A DNA stretch of 11,153 nucleotides from Spirochaetaceae bacterium (GTDB taxonomy: Bacteria; Spirochaetota; Spirochaetia; Treponematales; Breznakiellaceae): NCBI GenBank assembly GCA_031273985.1, contig JAISQV010000159.1:1-11153 (forward strand). Direction: 5' to 3'. A program made the position numbers and the translations under genes. Each line of letters starts with the position of its first letter. The stretch's first letter is position 1. Shown in pieces: positions 1-6,869 of the stretch. The notes under the pieces were generated by a model. The model saw only the letters and a list, made by a program, of their open reading frames with translations. It was not told the origin of the DNA and ran no database searches.

Positions 1-361
1 CAGCAGGCTCCGCCGGGGCCGGGGGCTCTACCGCCGGAGGCGGCGTTGGCACTGCGGGCGGCGCTTCCACGAGAGGCGGCGCTTCTGCCACGGGGGGCGC
101 TTCCGCCGCCGGCACAGCGGGCGGCGCTTCCGCTGCGGGCAAGCCCGCCTGAGGCGGCCGGGCAGGGGCCCGCCGCCTCAGGGGTTCCCCCCGAATCGGG
201 ACGAGGGGGCTTGACGCCGGCCTCCCCGCAAGCGGCGCTTCCGCGACAGGCGGGGCTTCCGTAACAGGGGCTGGCTCCACGAAGGGCGGCGCAGCAGGCT
301 CCGCCGGGGCCGGGGGCTCTACCGCCGGAGGCGGCGTTGGCACTGCGGGCGGCGCTTCCAC
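1..361. repeat. Exact 70-bp direct repeat (1-70 and 292-361)
   Basis: Positions 1-70 are identical to 292-361. The offset is 291 bp, a multiple of three, so both copies lie in the same frame of the vWA gene and encode the same 23-residue Pro/Ala/Val/Glu stretch (residues 168-190 and 265-287). The left copy is cut by the window edge, so the repeat may be longer or have more copies. The sequence between them has further shorter EAPP-type repeats. Confidence 0.9.
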
Positions 362-862
362 AGGCGGCGGGGCAGGGGAGCTTAGGGGAAAGGCGGCAAC
401 CCGGAGCTCCGTGTCCATAAGCGCAAAACGGGAAGACTCGGCGGCGGCGGCAGTATCCCTGCCGGTGATTAGGACCAGTACCTTGGGGCGCGGCCCCGGC
501 AGGGCGGCAATGTAGGCTCCGGCAAAGTCCAGCGCCGCGTTCAGGTCCGGGCCTGAGGGCTCAATGGGGTAGAGGAGGTGCATCCTCCCCACGATGGTTT
601 CCACATCCCCCACACCCTCTACCCGGCGCGCAAGTTCCAGCCGCGCCCCGCCGGCGAAAGAGAGAAGGTGAAAGGTGTCCCCGATGCGGAGATATTCCTT
701 CAGCAGGGGGCCGGTAGCATAGTCCAGCATGGCCCGGTAGTGGGGGGACATGGCGGAGGAGACATCCACGAGAAGGATCAGATCCGCCGCGGCGGTATCT
801 TCGGCGAATCCTGAAAAACCGGTGCAAAACCAAAGAAGCAAAAACCAGAAAAGTCTTTTCAT
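1..862 (-). CDS. Exported vWA-domain protein with proline-rich repeat tail (3' end beyond the window)
   Basis: 287 codons are visible from an ATG at 862 and the frame is open to the left edge. Residues 1-20 look like a Sec signal peptide: MKR, then a hydrophobic LFWFLLLWF stretch, with likely cleavage after GFA. Residues 25-160 resemble a von Willebrand factor A fold: a hydrophobic strand ending LLVDVSSAM (28-38), a central strand, and a second strand KVLVLITG (127-134). The MIDAS metal site is incomplete: D33-x-S35 is present, but the third position is Ala37 and the usual D of 'LTDG' is Gly134, so metal-dependent ligand binding is doubtful. From about residue 163 the protein is Pro/Ala/Glu-rich and low in complexity, which suggests a periplasm-spanning or cell-surface linker. 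The ATG lies 3 nt after the greA stop with no well-spaced Shine-Dalgarno, so translational coupling to greA is likely. The function is unknown, perhaps an envelope adhesion or scaffold protein. The vWA call rests on strand pattern and the DxS motif only. Confidence 0.7.
   Translation of the reverse strand, partial: MKRLFWFLLLWFCTGFSGFAEDTAAADLILLVDVSSAMSPHYRAMLDYATGPLLKEYLRIGDTFHLLSFAGGARLELARRVEGVGDVETIVGRMHLLYPIEPSGPDLNAALDFAGAYIAALPGPRPKVLVLITGRDTAAAAESSRFALMDTELRVAAFPLSSPAPPPVEAPPAVPTPPPAVEPPAPAEPAAPPFVEPAPVTEAPPVAEAPLAGRPASSPLVPIRGEPLRRRAPARPPQAGLPAAEAPPAVPAAEAPPVAEAPPLVEAPPAVPTPPPAVEPPAPAEPA
140..213. repeat. Nested palindromic element embedded in the vWA reading frame
   Basis: Outer inverted repeat CAAGCCC (140-146) / GGGCTTG (207-213). 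Inside is a near-perfect hairpin: CCTGAGGCGG (148-157) pairs with CCGCCTCAGG (173-182), and beyond one unpaired C, CGGGC (159-163) pairs with GCCCG (168-172) around the loop AGGG. A smaller palindrome, CCCGAATCGGG, sits at 190-200. The element encodes vWA residues about 217-241, which hold six of the seven Arg in the visible tail. It resembles REP- or MITE-like palindromic elements in architecture, but no flanking target duplication is evident. Confidence 0.55.
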
Positions 863-865
863 GTC

Positions 866-3601
866 CTAAAAAGTCGCTGCGCTGATCCCCTGAACGGTGT
901 AAGAAATCTTTTCATCGTTAATGGAAAACACGAAGCGCTCCCCCGCTTTCTTGTTGAGCATCGCGCCGCCGAAGGGTGAAAGGTAGGAAATAACCTTGTT
1001 GTCGGGATCCGATTCCCAGGGCCCCAGTATGGTGTATTCTTCCTCTTCCCCCGTGGAATTGTTGAGGAGCCGCACCTTCGTCCCGAAGGACACGCGGTTT
1101 GCGTTGACCGAGGCAGGATCAAAAAGCTGCGCCCGGTCTATCTCGTCCTTGAGCTTTGCCACGGTGGAGTTGAGAATATCCTGTTTTTCCTTGGCCGCCT
1201 TGTACTCGGCGTTTTCCCGCAGGTCCCCCAGGGAGAGGGCAAAGGCAATATCCTTTGAATTTGCCGGAACCTCCACCTCCATGATGTGATTAAGCTGCCG
1301 CTGCTTCTCATTATACTTGGACAGGGTAACCATGAGGCCCCTGGTAACCAGGGTCTTCTCCGTGTCGCCAAAGAAGTGAAAATCAGGATATTTGTCCACA
1401 ATGCGGGAACGGAGCTTCATCTTGTCCGCCGGATCGAGGTCCTTTACGTCGCTGATATAGGTGAACAATCTCAGAATGGCATCGGTGTCGGCGCCGTCGA
1501 TAAACGAGGCGAGGGCCTCGTCCCTGAACAGAATCCCGTGAACCTGCCGGTTTATTTTCCTGTTTTCCGTGGTGTCCCGGTGGTTTTCAATTTCCCGGTA
1601 GCTGATGTCCAGAATATGAATAAGGGTGATGAGGAGCTTTTCCTCCGAAATACCCGCCCTGGCAAACCAGGGGGTGTTGACGGCATTCTTGTAGAGCCAG
1701 ACCACCGCTTCCCGGTAGTCGCGGTAGTTTTCAAAACAGGTACGGACCATGGCGGTAAGTTCCTCCTCCTTACCCTCTCTTTCCAGGCTGGCTATGATGG
1801 AGGACGTGAGGGACCAGGGGAAGAGTTTGATGTAAATATCGGGCCACGAGGGAATGAGGAGCTTGATATGCGAAAGGAATTCCTCCCGAAGCTTCGCCTC
1901 CTTGAGGCCGAGAAACACCGCCGGTATATCCTCTATGCCGTTGAACAGCTCGGGAAAACTCAACTGCGGCGCCCCCAGCTGGGGATAGCGGCCCGCCAGA
2001 TCCTTTAACAGGAGATAGGAGGCCACAACCTGCTCGGTAACCTGACTGTAGGAGCGCAGAAAGGCGGTAAAATAGGTGTGCATCTCGATAAAGTAATCCG
2101 AATCCAGCTCCACATCCTTTTCCGCTACAAAACTGCGCAGCGTCTGAACCCGCTCGAAAAAACCCCGCTCGGCCTTGAACTCATTGTAGAGTTTCTCGTC
2201 CCGGCTCACCGGCCGCTCCCGGACGGTGAAGAGGTCTATATTCGCCGGGCTTACCCCCAGGGAAGGATCCGTCCTGAGCACGTCCCGGGCCCGGGTGTTC
2301 CAGTTGGTCCACTCACCGGCGCTGAGCACCGAAGGCACCAGCTCCGCCTTTATCCGCTTAATGTCGCAGGAATTCCCAAAACTCCGTATTACCGTCTTAA
2401 GCGCCCATTCGGGATCGTTTTTTACCTTTTCGTGGAGCTTTTCCTTCTTCCATATCGCCTTGAGCACCCAGATATGATCCTTCGCCAGGGTTTGCAGGGC
2501 GTTCACCGCCATCTTGAGGGACATGGAGTGGTCCCGCTGTTTGGAAAAATCGATGACAATATCATCGCCCTGAATCCGGGCTATCCTGCCCACTCCCCAG
2601 GTACGGTGGTAGACAAAATTTCCCTTGTCAAAGGCAATGTGCTTTTCAAAATCCTGAATCGCCTCGTGGACATTCCGGTAACTCTGGTTGAGATTCGATA
2701 TACGGATATACTCCTCAAGCTGGCTGTGGGCCGCGTACTTTTCCCGGAAACATCCGGTTATTTCCTGCCGGGCCCGGGAATCGCGCTCGTTGTACTGGAG
2801 TATGGATTTAAGAATGTCTATGGCCGTATCAATATCGTTTCGCTTTCTGCAGGAAGTGTAGACATCTTCCAGAAGCGCCACCGCCTTGTCCTGACTGATA
2901 TTCTTGGCGATCCGCTTCTGCACATGAAGAAAGAAATCGATTTCCTCGGGACAGTAATCAAGCAATTTTGCCCAGATCTCCCGGACATTGGTAAACTGCT
3001 GCTTGTTGATATAGCGGTGGAGGGCCTTCTTGTAGTAATCCACCGCCTCATCGCTTTTTCCCTGCCTTTCCGCGTTCTCCGCCAGGGACTTGGCGAGATC
3101 CGCCTCCTCGTAATCCGCCTTGACGAGCCGCTCCCAGATGCCGGTAACCCGGTCTTCCTCATCGTCGTTCTTGTAACAGTCGGCCAGGGTGCGCAGGGCA
3201 AACTTCGATTCCCCGTAGTCCAGAATACGCTCGCAGAGATACTTGACAATGCTCACCTTGTGGTTGTCCACAAAGATCGTTACCAGGCTTACCAGCGAAG
3301 AATCGTCGATGATCTGACGGGAAAGGTTGATCATTCCCGAAAGGTACAGGGCAATGATGCTGTTTTTGGTATGGGAAAGATGCTCGTCGCAGGCCTTCTT
3401 GATCTCGTCGTAGAGCCGCTTCTCCAGGGCATCCTTCAGGAGTTCGTCAAGCTCCCGGAACTGATGTTCGGAATAATTGCTGAGCGTGGCCCTGGTCCAT
3501 TTCTCCTCATTCAGCATATCCAGCACGGTCTTGACCAGGGGCGCCGATTCGGCGGGCGCCGCGTCTACATCAACTTCAACCTCGACATCTACATCAGACA
3601 T
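866..3601 (-). CDS. greA: GreA-type transcription elongation factor with long N-terminal TPR/helical extension
   Basis: A 911-residue protein. The C-terminal ~160 residues form a complete GreA: a coiled-coil whose tip reads GDLRENAEYKAAKEKQ (from residue 792), keeping the acidic pair D793 and E796 that act in the RNA polymerase secondary channel, followed by an FKBP-like domain (SPFGGAMLNKKAGERF). GreA stimulates cleavage of backtracked transcripts. Residues 1-14 are an acidic DVDVEVEV tract, and 130-270 look like TPR-type helical repeats. Residues 325-370 (YHRTWGVGRI...DIVIDF) resemble a small Tudor/SH3-like beta domain. The rest is helical and unassigned. Treponema and Borrelia are known to carry this long form. 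I place the start at the ATG at 3601, not at an upstream in-frame ATG at 3688, because AGGAG (3609-3613) lies 7 nt before it and the extra 29 residues are unlike a protein N-terminus. It lies 93 bp after the TPR gene and 3 nt before the vWA gene. Confidence 0.92.
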   Translation of the reverse strand: MSDVDVEVEVDVDAAPAESAPLVKTVLDMLNEEKWTRATLSNYSEHQFRELDELLKDALEKRLYDEIKKACDEHLSHTKNSIIALYLSGMINLSRQIIDDSSLVSLVTIFVDNHKVSIVKYLCERILDYGESKFALRTLADCYKNDDEEDRVTGIWERLVKADYEEADLAKSLAENAERQGKSDEAVDYYKKALHRYINKQQFTNVREIWAKLLDYCPEEIDFFLHVQKRIAKNISQDKAVALLEDVYTSCRKRNDIDTAIDILKSILQYNERDSRARQEITGCFREKYAAHSQLEEYIRISNLNQSYRNVHEAIQDFEKHIAFDKGNFVYHRTWGVGRIARIQGDDIVIDFSKQRDHSMSLKMAVNALQTLAKDHIWVLKAIWKKEKLHEKVKNDPEWALKTVIRSFGNSCDIKRIKAELVPSVLSAGEWTNWNTRARDVLRTDPSLGVSPANIDLFTVRERPVSRDEKLYNEFKAERGFFERVQTLRSFVAEKDVELDSDYFIEMHTYFTAFLRSYSQVTEQVVASYLLLKDLAGRYPQLGAPQLSFPELFNGIEDIPAVFLGLKEAKLREEFLSHIKLLIPSWPDIYIKLFPWSLTSSIIASLEREGKEEELTAMVRTCFENYRDYREAVVWLYKNAVNTPWFARAGISEEKLLITLIHILDISYREIENHRDTTENRKINRQVHGILFRDEALASFIDGADTDAILRLFTYISDVKDLDPADKMKLRSRIVDKYPDFHFFGDTEKTLVTRGLMVTLSKYNEKQRQLNHIMEVEVPANSKDIAFALSLGDLRENAEYKAAKEKQDILNSTVAKLKDEIDRAQLFDPASVNANRVSFGTKVRLLNNSTGEEEEYTILGPWESDPDNKVISYLSPFGGAMLNKKAGERFVFSINDEKISYTVQGISAATF

Positions 3602-3607
3602 ATTGAA

Positions 3608-3613
3608 TCTCCT
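3608..3613 (-). promoter_or_regulatory. Shine-Dalgarno of greA (AGGAGA)
   Basis: Minus-strand AGGAGA, with the AGGAG core ending 7 nt before the ATG at 3601. It decides the greA start and is the only textbook ribosome-binding site in the window, in contrast to the near-leaderless genes around it. Confidence 0.8.
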
Positions 3614-3694
3614 GACAGAAAAAATTGCATCAATGCACGGGACGGCGCGGCTCCGTATCCCGGGGCCCGGACCGCCGCTCTGCGGCATTCCGAT

Positions 3695-4630
3695 CTACCT
3701 GATCCGTTCATGAATCTCAGGATCGATAATTTTTATCTTGAGCATGGTCTCTTCGATAAGGCCCGGATCCGCCCGGACATTTTCATAATGATCCAGAAGC
3801 CAGAGGTAACGGTTGATCAGCCGGGGCACGAGGAGGGCCGCGTTCTCCGGGCGGCTTCGCACTTCGTTTTCCAGCGAAAAGATCGACTGCTTCAGTCTCC
3901 CCAGCTCCACGGGCTTCAACTCCCGCTTCACCGTGAAAACCCCGAAAATGCACCCGTATATGGGCATCCACTCGCTGAGTTCCCGGCCCGAATAGCCCAG
4001 GTCCGTGACCCGGTCCCGGAGCCTCAGGATCATCTCGGATTCCATGGACCTGAGATCCACCCCCTGGGGATCGGCAAAGAAGGCTTCCCGGAAAAAAACC
4101 TTGGCCTTGATCGAATCCTCCAGCAGCGCATTGACATCGGCCAGCTCCGAAAGGGTTTCCCCGTCGTCCCGCTTGAACTTCCAGGCCTGCTGAAGGTATT
4201 TCAGGGCCAGATCGTAGTTTCCCACGCCTTTGTAGCACTGCCCCACCTGGAGGAGCAGCTCCGGATCGTGCTGGTTTATCCCGTCCCCCAGGACATCCTG
4301 AAAGTAAGCCAGGGCGCTGGAAAAGACAAAACGCCGCGTCGCATAGATGCAGGGCTCCCGGGCCTCGCCTATACGGTCCAGGAAGACAAAAAACTGCTTC
4401 CACTGGGAGAGTATGTAGCCCCCCTTGTCATAGGTGTCCTCGAACTCCTCCAGCTTCCTGGCCCGTTCCAGCCACCAGTTCACGCACTTCAGCGCATAAA
4501 CCACATCGGGATGCTCGTAATCGACTTTGAGGGCGTCCTCAAGGATGCTCCGCGCCCCCTCGGCGTCGCAGGCCTTCAAGTGATTGTAAGCTTCCTGTAG
4601 GAGCGCCGGTATCGATTTTTCCCCATCCAT
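3695..4630 (-). CDS. TPR-repeat protein upstream of greA
   Basis: 311 residues, no signal peptide or membrane segment, so cytoplasmic. TPR-like helix pairs are visible at about residues 6-40 (LLQEAYNHLKACDAEGARSI), 122-155 (LLQVGQCYKGVGNYDLALKY) and 156-189 (SELADVNALLEDSIKAKVFF). The region 45-115 is aromatic-rich (NWWLERARK, WKQFFVFLDRIGEA) and the C-terminal third is helical without a clear repeat. TPRs mediate protein-protein contacts, and no catalytic motif is seen. It is the first gene of the minus-strand unit, 93 bp before the GreA-fusion gene, which also has TPR-like helices, so a shared complex at RNA polymerase is a reasonable but unproven guess. The start is the ATG at 4630. No strong Shine-Dalgarno precedes it, and a promoter lies immediately upstream. 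Confidence 0.8.
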   Translation of the reverse strand: MDGEKSIPALLQEAYNHLKACDAEGARSILEDALKVDYEHPDVVYALKCVNWWLERARKLEEFEDTYDKGGYILSQWKQFFVFLDRIGEAREPCIYATRRFVFSSALAYFQDVLGDGINQHDPELLLQVGQCYKGVGNYDLALKYLQQAWKFKRDDGETLSELADVNALLEDSIKAKVFFREAFFADPQGVDLRSMESEMILRLRDRVTDLGYSGRELSEWMPIYGCIFGVFTVKRELKPVELGRLKQSIFSLENEVRSRPENAALLVPRLINRYLWLLDHYENVRADPGLIEETMLKIKIIDPEIHERIR

Positions 4631-4646
4631 GACAAGATCACCCGAT

Positions 4647-4675
4647 ATGTTACACTAAAGCCCGGTTCTTTACAA
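4647..4675 (-). promoter_or_regulatory. Promoter for the TPR-greA-vWA unit
   Basis: On the minus strand, TTGTAA (4675-4670), a 17-bp spacer, then TAACAT (4652-4647). The -10 box ends 16 nt before the ATG at 4630, so the leader would be about 9-10 nt. The -35 shares five of its six bases with the -35 of the divergent rpe promoter. Confidence 0.5.
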
Positions 4676-4698
4676 GGGGCCGTCCGGCGGGCTACACT
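4669..4698 (+). promoter_or_regulatory. Promoter of rpe, predicted leaderless
   Basis: TTTACA (4669-4674), an 18-bp spacer, TACACT (4693-4698). Only 6 nt separate the -10 box from the rpe ATG at 4705, so transcription should begin at or next to the A of ATG. A second candidate lies upstream: ATGACA (4629-4634), 16 bp, TACACT (4651-4656), which would give a leader of about 40 nt. TACACTAAA occurs at both 4651-4659 and 4693-4701, 42 bp apart. Confidence 0.55.
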
Positions 4699-4704
4699 AA
4701 ACGA

Positions 4705-5409
4705 ATGGAACAGGAGCCGTCCCGCCGGACGGAGGCTATTGTCGCCCCCTCGCTCTTGAGCGCGGATTTTTCCCACCTTGCCGCCGCCGCCGCCCGCATA
4801 AACGCCTCCGGCGCTGAGTGGGTGCATCTGGACGTGATGGACGGAAATTTCGTTCCCCCCCTCACCTTCGGCGCCAAGGCCGTGGCGGACCTCCGCCCCC
4901 ACGCTCCGGGGATCTTCGACGTACACCTCATGACCCGGGAGCCCCAGAATTTCTTCGCGGACTTTGCCGCCGCCGGGGCCGACTACCTCACCTTCCACCT
5001 GGAAGCGGCGGTCCATTCCCACCGCTTCATCGAAGCCATCCATAAACTTGGCAAAAAAGCCGGCCTCAGCATAGTCCCCTCCACGCCGGCGGCGGCCCTG
5101 GAGCCCCTGCTCCCCTGGCTGGACCTGGTCCTGGTCATGACGGTGAACCCCGGCTACGGGGGCCAGACCCTCATCCCCGAATGCCTCGGCAAGGTGGGGA
5201 TCCTTGCAGCGCTGCGCCGCGAGCGGAATCACCGCTACCTCATCTCCGTGGACGGCGGCGTCAACGAAGACACCGCCCCCCGCGCCCGCGCCGCCGGAGC
5301 CGACGTGCTGGTTACCGGCGCGGCCTTCTTCTCCGCCCCGGACCCGGCGGACTTCGTAAGGCGGCTCAAGGGCCTTCCATCCGGGGCGAGGGCTTCCCGC
5401 AGCGAATAA
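4705..5409 (+). CDS. rpe: Ribulose-phosphate 3-epimerase
   Basis: 234 residues, slightly longer than the usual 215-230. It interconverts D-ribulose 5-phosphate and D-xylulose 5-phosphate in the non-oxidative pentose phosphate pathway (cytoplasmic TIM barrel). Diagnostic motifs are in order: APSLLSADF (14-22), HLDVMDGNFVPPLTFG (41-56), FDVHLM (71-76), VNPGYGGQ (147-154, phosphate-binding/loop region) and SVDGGV (181-186). The metal ligands of the family are all present as H41, D43, H74 and D183, where D43 and D183 are also the acid/base pair. SIVPSTP (122-128) replaces the common AxNPxTP. The last ~10 residues (GARASRSE) are a non-conserved tail. The ATG at 4705 follows a promoter -10 by 6 nt and has no Shine-Dalgarno. 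The gene is divergent from the TPR gene and convergent with the pseudouridine synthase gene. Confidence 0.95.
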   Translation: MEQEPSRRTEAIVAPSLLSADFSHLAAAAARINASGAEWVHLDVMDGNFVPPLTFGAKAVADLRPHAPGIFDVHLMTREPQNFFADFAAAGADYLTFHLEAAVHSHRFIEAIHKLGKKAGLSIVPSTPAAALEPLLPWLDLVLVMTVNPGYGGQTLIPECLGKVGILAALRRERNHRYLISVDGGVNEDTAPRARAAGADVLVTGAAFFSAPDPADFVRRLKGLPSGARASRSE

Positions 5410-5612
5410 GCCATAAGGGGGGGCGATTACCCTGGCGTGTCTCGCGGCCATATTAGCGCCCTGCCCGCCCCCCCTGCGCCGGAGCCTCCTCGGGCCTGCG
5501 GCCCTGCGGGGTCTCCGGCTACCCCCCCGATCCGCGCAAGCGCGTAGGATAATGAAGAATAACCGCTAAAAACTACAGCGGAAAAGTGCAACTCTTGATC
5601 TTCTCCACCGTA
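5410..5612. other. Hairpin-rich convergent spacer between rpe and the pseudouridine synthase gene
   Basis: 203 bp with no ORF of substance. It holds a nested GC-rich hairpin: GCCGGAG (5478-5484) pairs with CTCCGGC (5513-5519), enclosing GGGCC-TGC-GGCCC. A second palindrome lies at about 5529-5550 (ATCC-GCGC-AA-GCGC...GGAT). A third, on the minus strand, is CCGCT...AGCGG with a T-rich loop at about 5563-5581. With two convergent genes these may work as a bidirectional transcription end, but no hairpin is followed by a clean T-tract. Confidence 0.45.
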
Positions 5613-6587
5613 CTACCGCAGGCCCCCTGAACGAAAAACTTCGGCGGCGCTTCCCAGAATTCCGGTAATAACCTTAAAGAAACCCTCAGGCGGCGGGGCG
5701 CAGAGGGTTTTTCCCTCCAGCTCCTCCGCTGTTTCCGGGTAGAGCCGCCTTTCCTCCGGGTCAAGGACGGGGAATTCCAGGGAAAGGGCGTGGAGCAGGA
5801 GGCCGCCGGGAAGGGGACCGCCCCCGTACTTCCGGTCCCCCGCCAGGGGATGGCCGTGCAGGGCCGCCTGGGCGCGGATCTGGTGGGTTCTCCCGGTCTC
5901 CAGTTCCAGGAGGAGCAGGGTCCGGCCCCGCGAGGAGCCCAGGGGGGCGGCGCGGGTCAGGGCGCGCCTGTAGGCTTCTCCCTCCCTCCGGGGCAGGGTC
6001 ATGCGGCGCCCTGTATCCCGGAACAGATCCTCCTCCCAGGTTTCAGGCCCCTCGATCAGGCCCTCGGCCAGGGCCAGGTAACGCTTCACGATGCGGTGAT
6101 CCCGGAGGAGGCCGCTGAAGGCTTGCGCCCCCCGGAGGCTCAGGGGAAACATGATGACGCCGCTGGTGGGCCGGTCCAGCCGGTGCAGGGGGCCGGGCCT
6201 GAAGCTCAGGGAGGGGGGCAGTTTGTCCGCAAGGTATTCCCGCACCAGGCCGTCCAGGGCGGGGCCGGGGCCCTGTACCGCCAGGCCCGCGGGCTTGTTC
6301 AGCGCCAGAAGGTCCCGGCCCTTCCAGAGTATCTCCGGGAAGGCAGCGCGGCCCACCGTCCCGCCGCCCCCCTGTCCCGCCGGGGGAGCCGGGGCCGCCG
6401 GGCCGGGCAGGCTTATCAGCGCCGCCGGGGGACCCCGGAGGGAGGCCGCGGCGGCGCCGCCGTTCACCAGGACGCGGCCCTCCCTAAGGAGGCGGTGTAT
6501 ACGGGAAAGGGGCAGGTGGGGCAGGGCCTTCCTCAAGAGCCGGTCCAGGCGGCGGCCCTCGTCGTCCGGCCCGGCGATCAGATTCAT
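5613..6587 (-). CDS. RluA-family 23S rRNA/tRNA pseudouridine synthase
   Basis: 324 residues, typical length for RluC/RluD-like enzymes, which isomerise specific uridines in 23S rRNA (or tRNA) to pseudouridine. Residues 10-60 (GRRLDRLLRKALPHLPLSRIHRLLREGRVLVNG) form an S4-type RNA-binding domain. A Gly/Ala/Pro linker follows at 61-80. The catalytic domain starts LLALNKPAGLAVQGPG (93-108). The signature HRLDRPTSG spans 135-143, with D138 the catalytic aspartate, and ELETGRTHQIR (228-238) is the second family motif. LAGDRKYGG (248-256) is also typical. I cannot separate RluC, RluD and other RluA relatives by eye. The ATG at 6587 sits 7 nt after a -10 box with no Shine-Dalgarno, so the mRNA is probably leaderless. 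It is convergent with rpe. Confidence 0.93.
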   Translation of the reverse strand: MNLIAGPDDEGRRLDRLLRKALPHLPLSRIHRLLREGRVLVNGGAAAASLRGPPAALISLPGPAAPAPPAGQGGGGTVGRAAFPEILWKGRDLLALNKPAGLAVQGPGPALDGLVREYLADKLPPSLSFRPGPLHRLDRPTSGVIMFPLSLRGAQAFSGLLRDHRIVKRYLALAEGLIEGPETWEEDLFRDTGRRMTLPRREGEAYRRALTRAAPLGSSRGRTLLLLELETGRTHQIRAQAALHGHPLAGDRKYGGGPLPGGLLLHALSLEFPVLDPEERRLYPETAEELEGKTLCAPPPEGFFKVITGILGSAAEVFRSGGLR

Positions 6588-6594
6588 CAGTTTA

Positions 6595-6624
6595 ATTATC
6601 GGCAGGCCCCGCCGCCGCCCTCAA
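6595..6624 (-). promoter_or_regulatory. Promoter of the pseudouridine synthase gene, predicted leaderless
   Basis: On the minus strand, TTGAGG (6624-6619), an 18-bp spacer, GATAAT (6600-6595), then 7 nt to the ATG at 6587. Both hexamers are good matches to the sigma-70 consensus, and the geometry is the same as at rpe and eamA. Confidence 0.6.
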
Positions 6625-6854
6625 CCGGAACCTAAACTTGACCCGCAATTCTGAATGTGATCACAAACCGCCAAAAATGGTTAACATAGAAGTCGAAAAA
6701 GTCGCAGGCATAAGAAAGGAAAAAGATGAAGTTTTGTCCTCAAAACCTTATTCGGCTTCTCCGCCTGAGCGGTTTTTGCCTCATTATTATTTGTGGGTTA
6801 AGTTTAGAGCTGGCAGGCAGGGCATAGTGGCTGTGGCGATCCGGGCTTTCGTAG
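6625..6854. other. AT-richer intergenic stretch before the lipoprotein gene
   Basis: This spacer is visibly poorer in GC than its neighbours. I see no convincing gene: an open frame from 6638 has no domain, no start signals and overlaps the lipoprotein gene. It contains the perfect palindrome TGTGATCACA (6656-6665) and a tiny hairpin CCGC-CTGA-GCGG followed by TTTTT (6761-6777). That hairpin is too short to call a terminator. The stretch may hold regulatory sites for the divergent pair. Confidence 0.4.
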
Positions 6855-6860
6855 TATACT
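6855..6860 (+). promoter_or_regulatory. -10 element (TATACT) of the lipoprotein gene
   Basis: TATACT matches the consensus at five of six positions. No good -35 lies 16-18 bp upstream (CTGTGG or TGTGGC there), so an activator may be needed. The predicted transcription start near 6867 is within about 3 nt of the TTG start codon at 6870. Confidence 0.45.
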
Positions 6861-6869
6861 GTCCGTATC

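Noticed and set aside
46..264. Plus-strand Ala/Pro-rich open frame over the repeat region
   Set aside because: It is the mirror of the proline-rich vWA tail on the minus strand, low in complexity and without start signals.
3602..3688. Upstream in-frame ATG at 3688 as the greA start (29 more residues)
   Set aside because: The ATG at 3601 has AGGAG at 7-nt spacing. The added segment is Gly/Pro/Arg-rich and overlaps the end region of the TPR gene spacer without any start signals.
2078..4600. Very long plus-strand open frame (840 codons) opposite greA and the TPR gene
   Set aside because: The minus-strand products have clear GreA and TPR motifs. The antisense translation has no recognisable domain, spans two real genes and is explained by GC-rich codon bias leaving stops rare on the opposite strand.
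6656..6665. TGTGATCACA as a CRP-type site
   Set aside because: CRP half-sites TGTGA and TCACA need about 6 bp between them. Here they abut, so the palindrome is too short, and it is not positioned next to a promoter -35.
6761..6777. CCGC-CTGA-GCGG plus T5 as a terminator
   Set aside because: The stem is only 4 bp, no gene ends just upstream on that strand, and the competing AAAACC/GGTTTT pairing uses the same bases.
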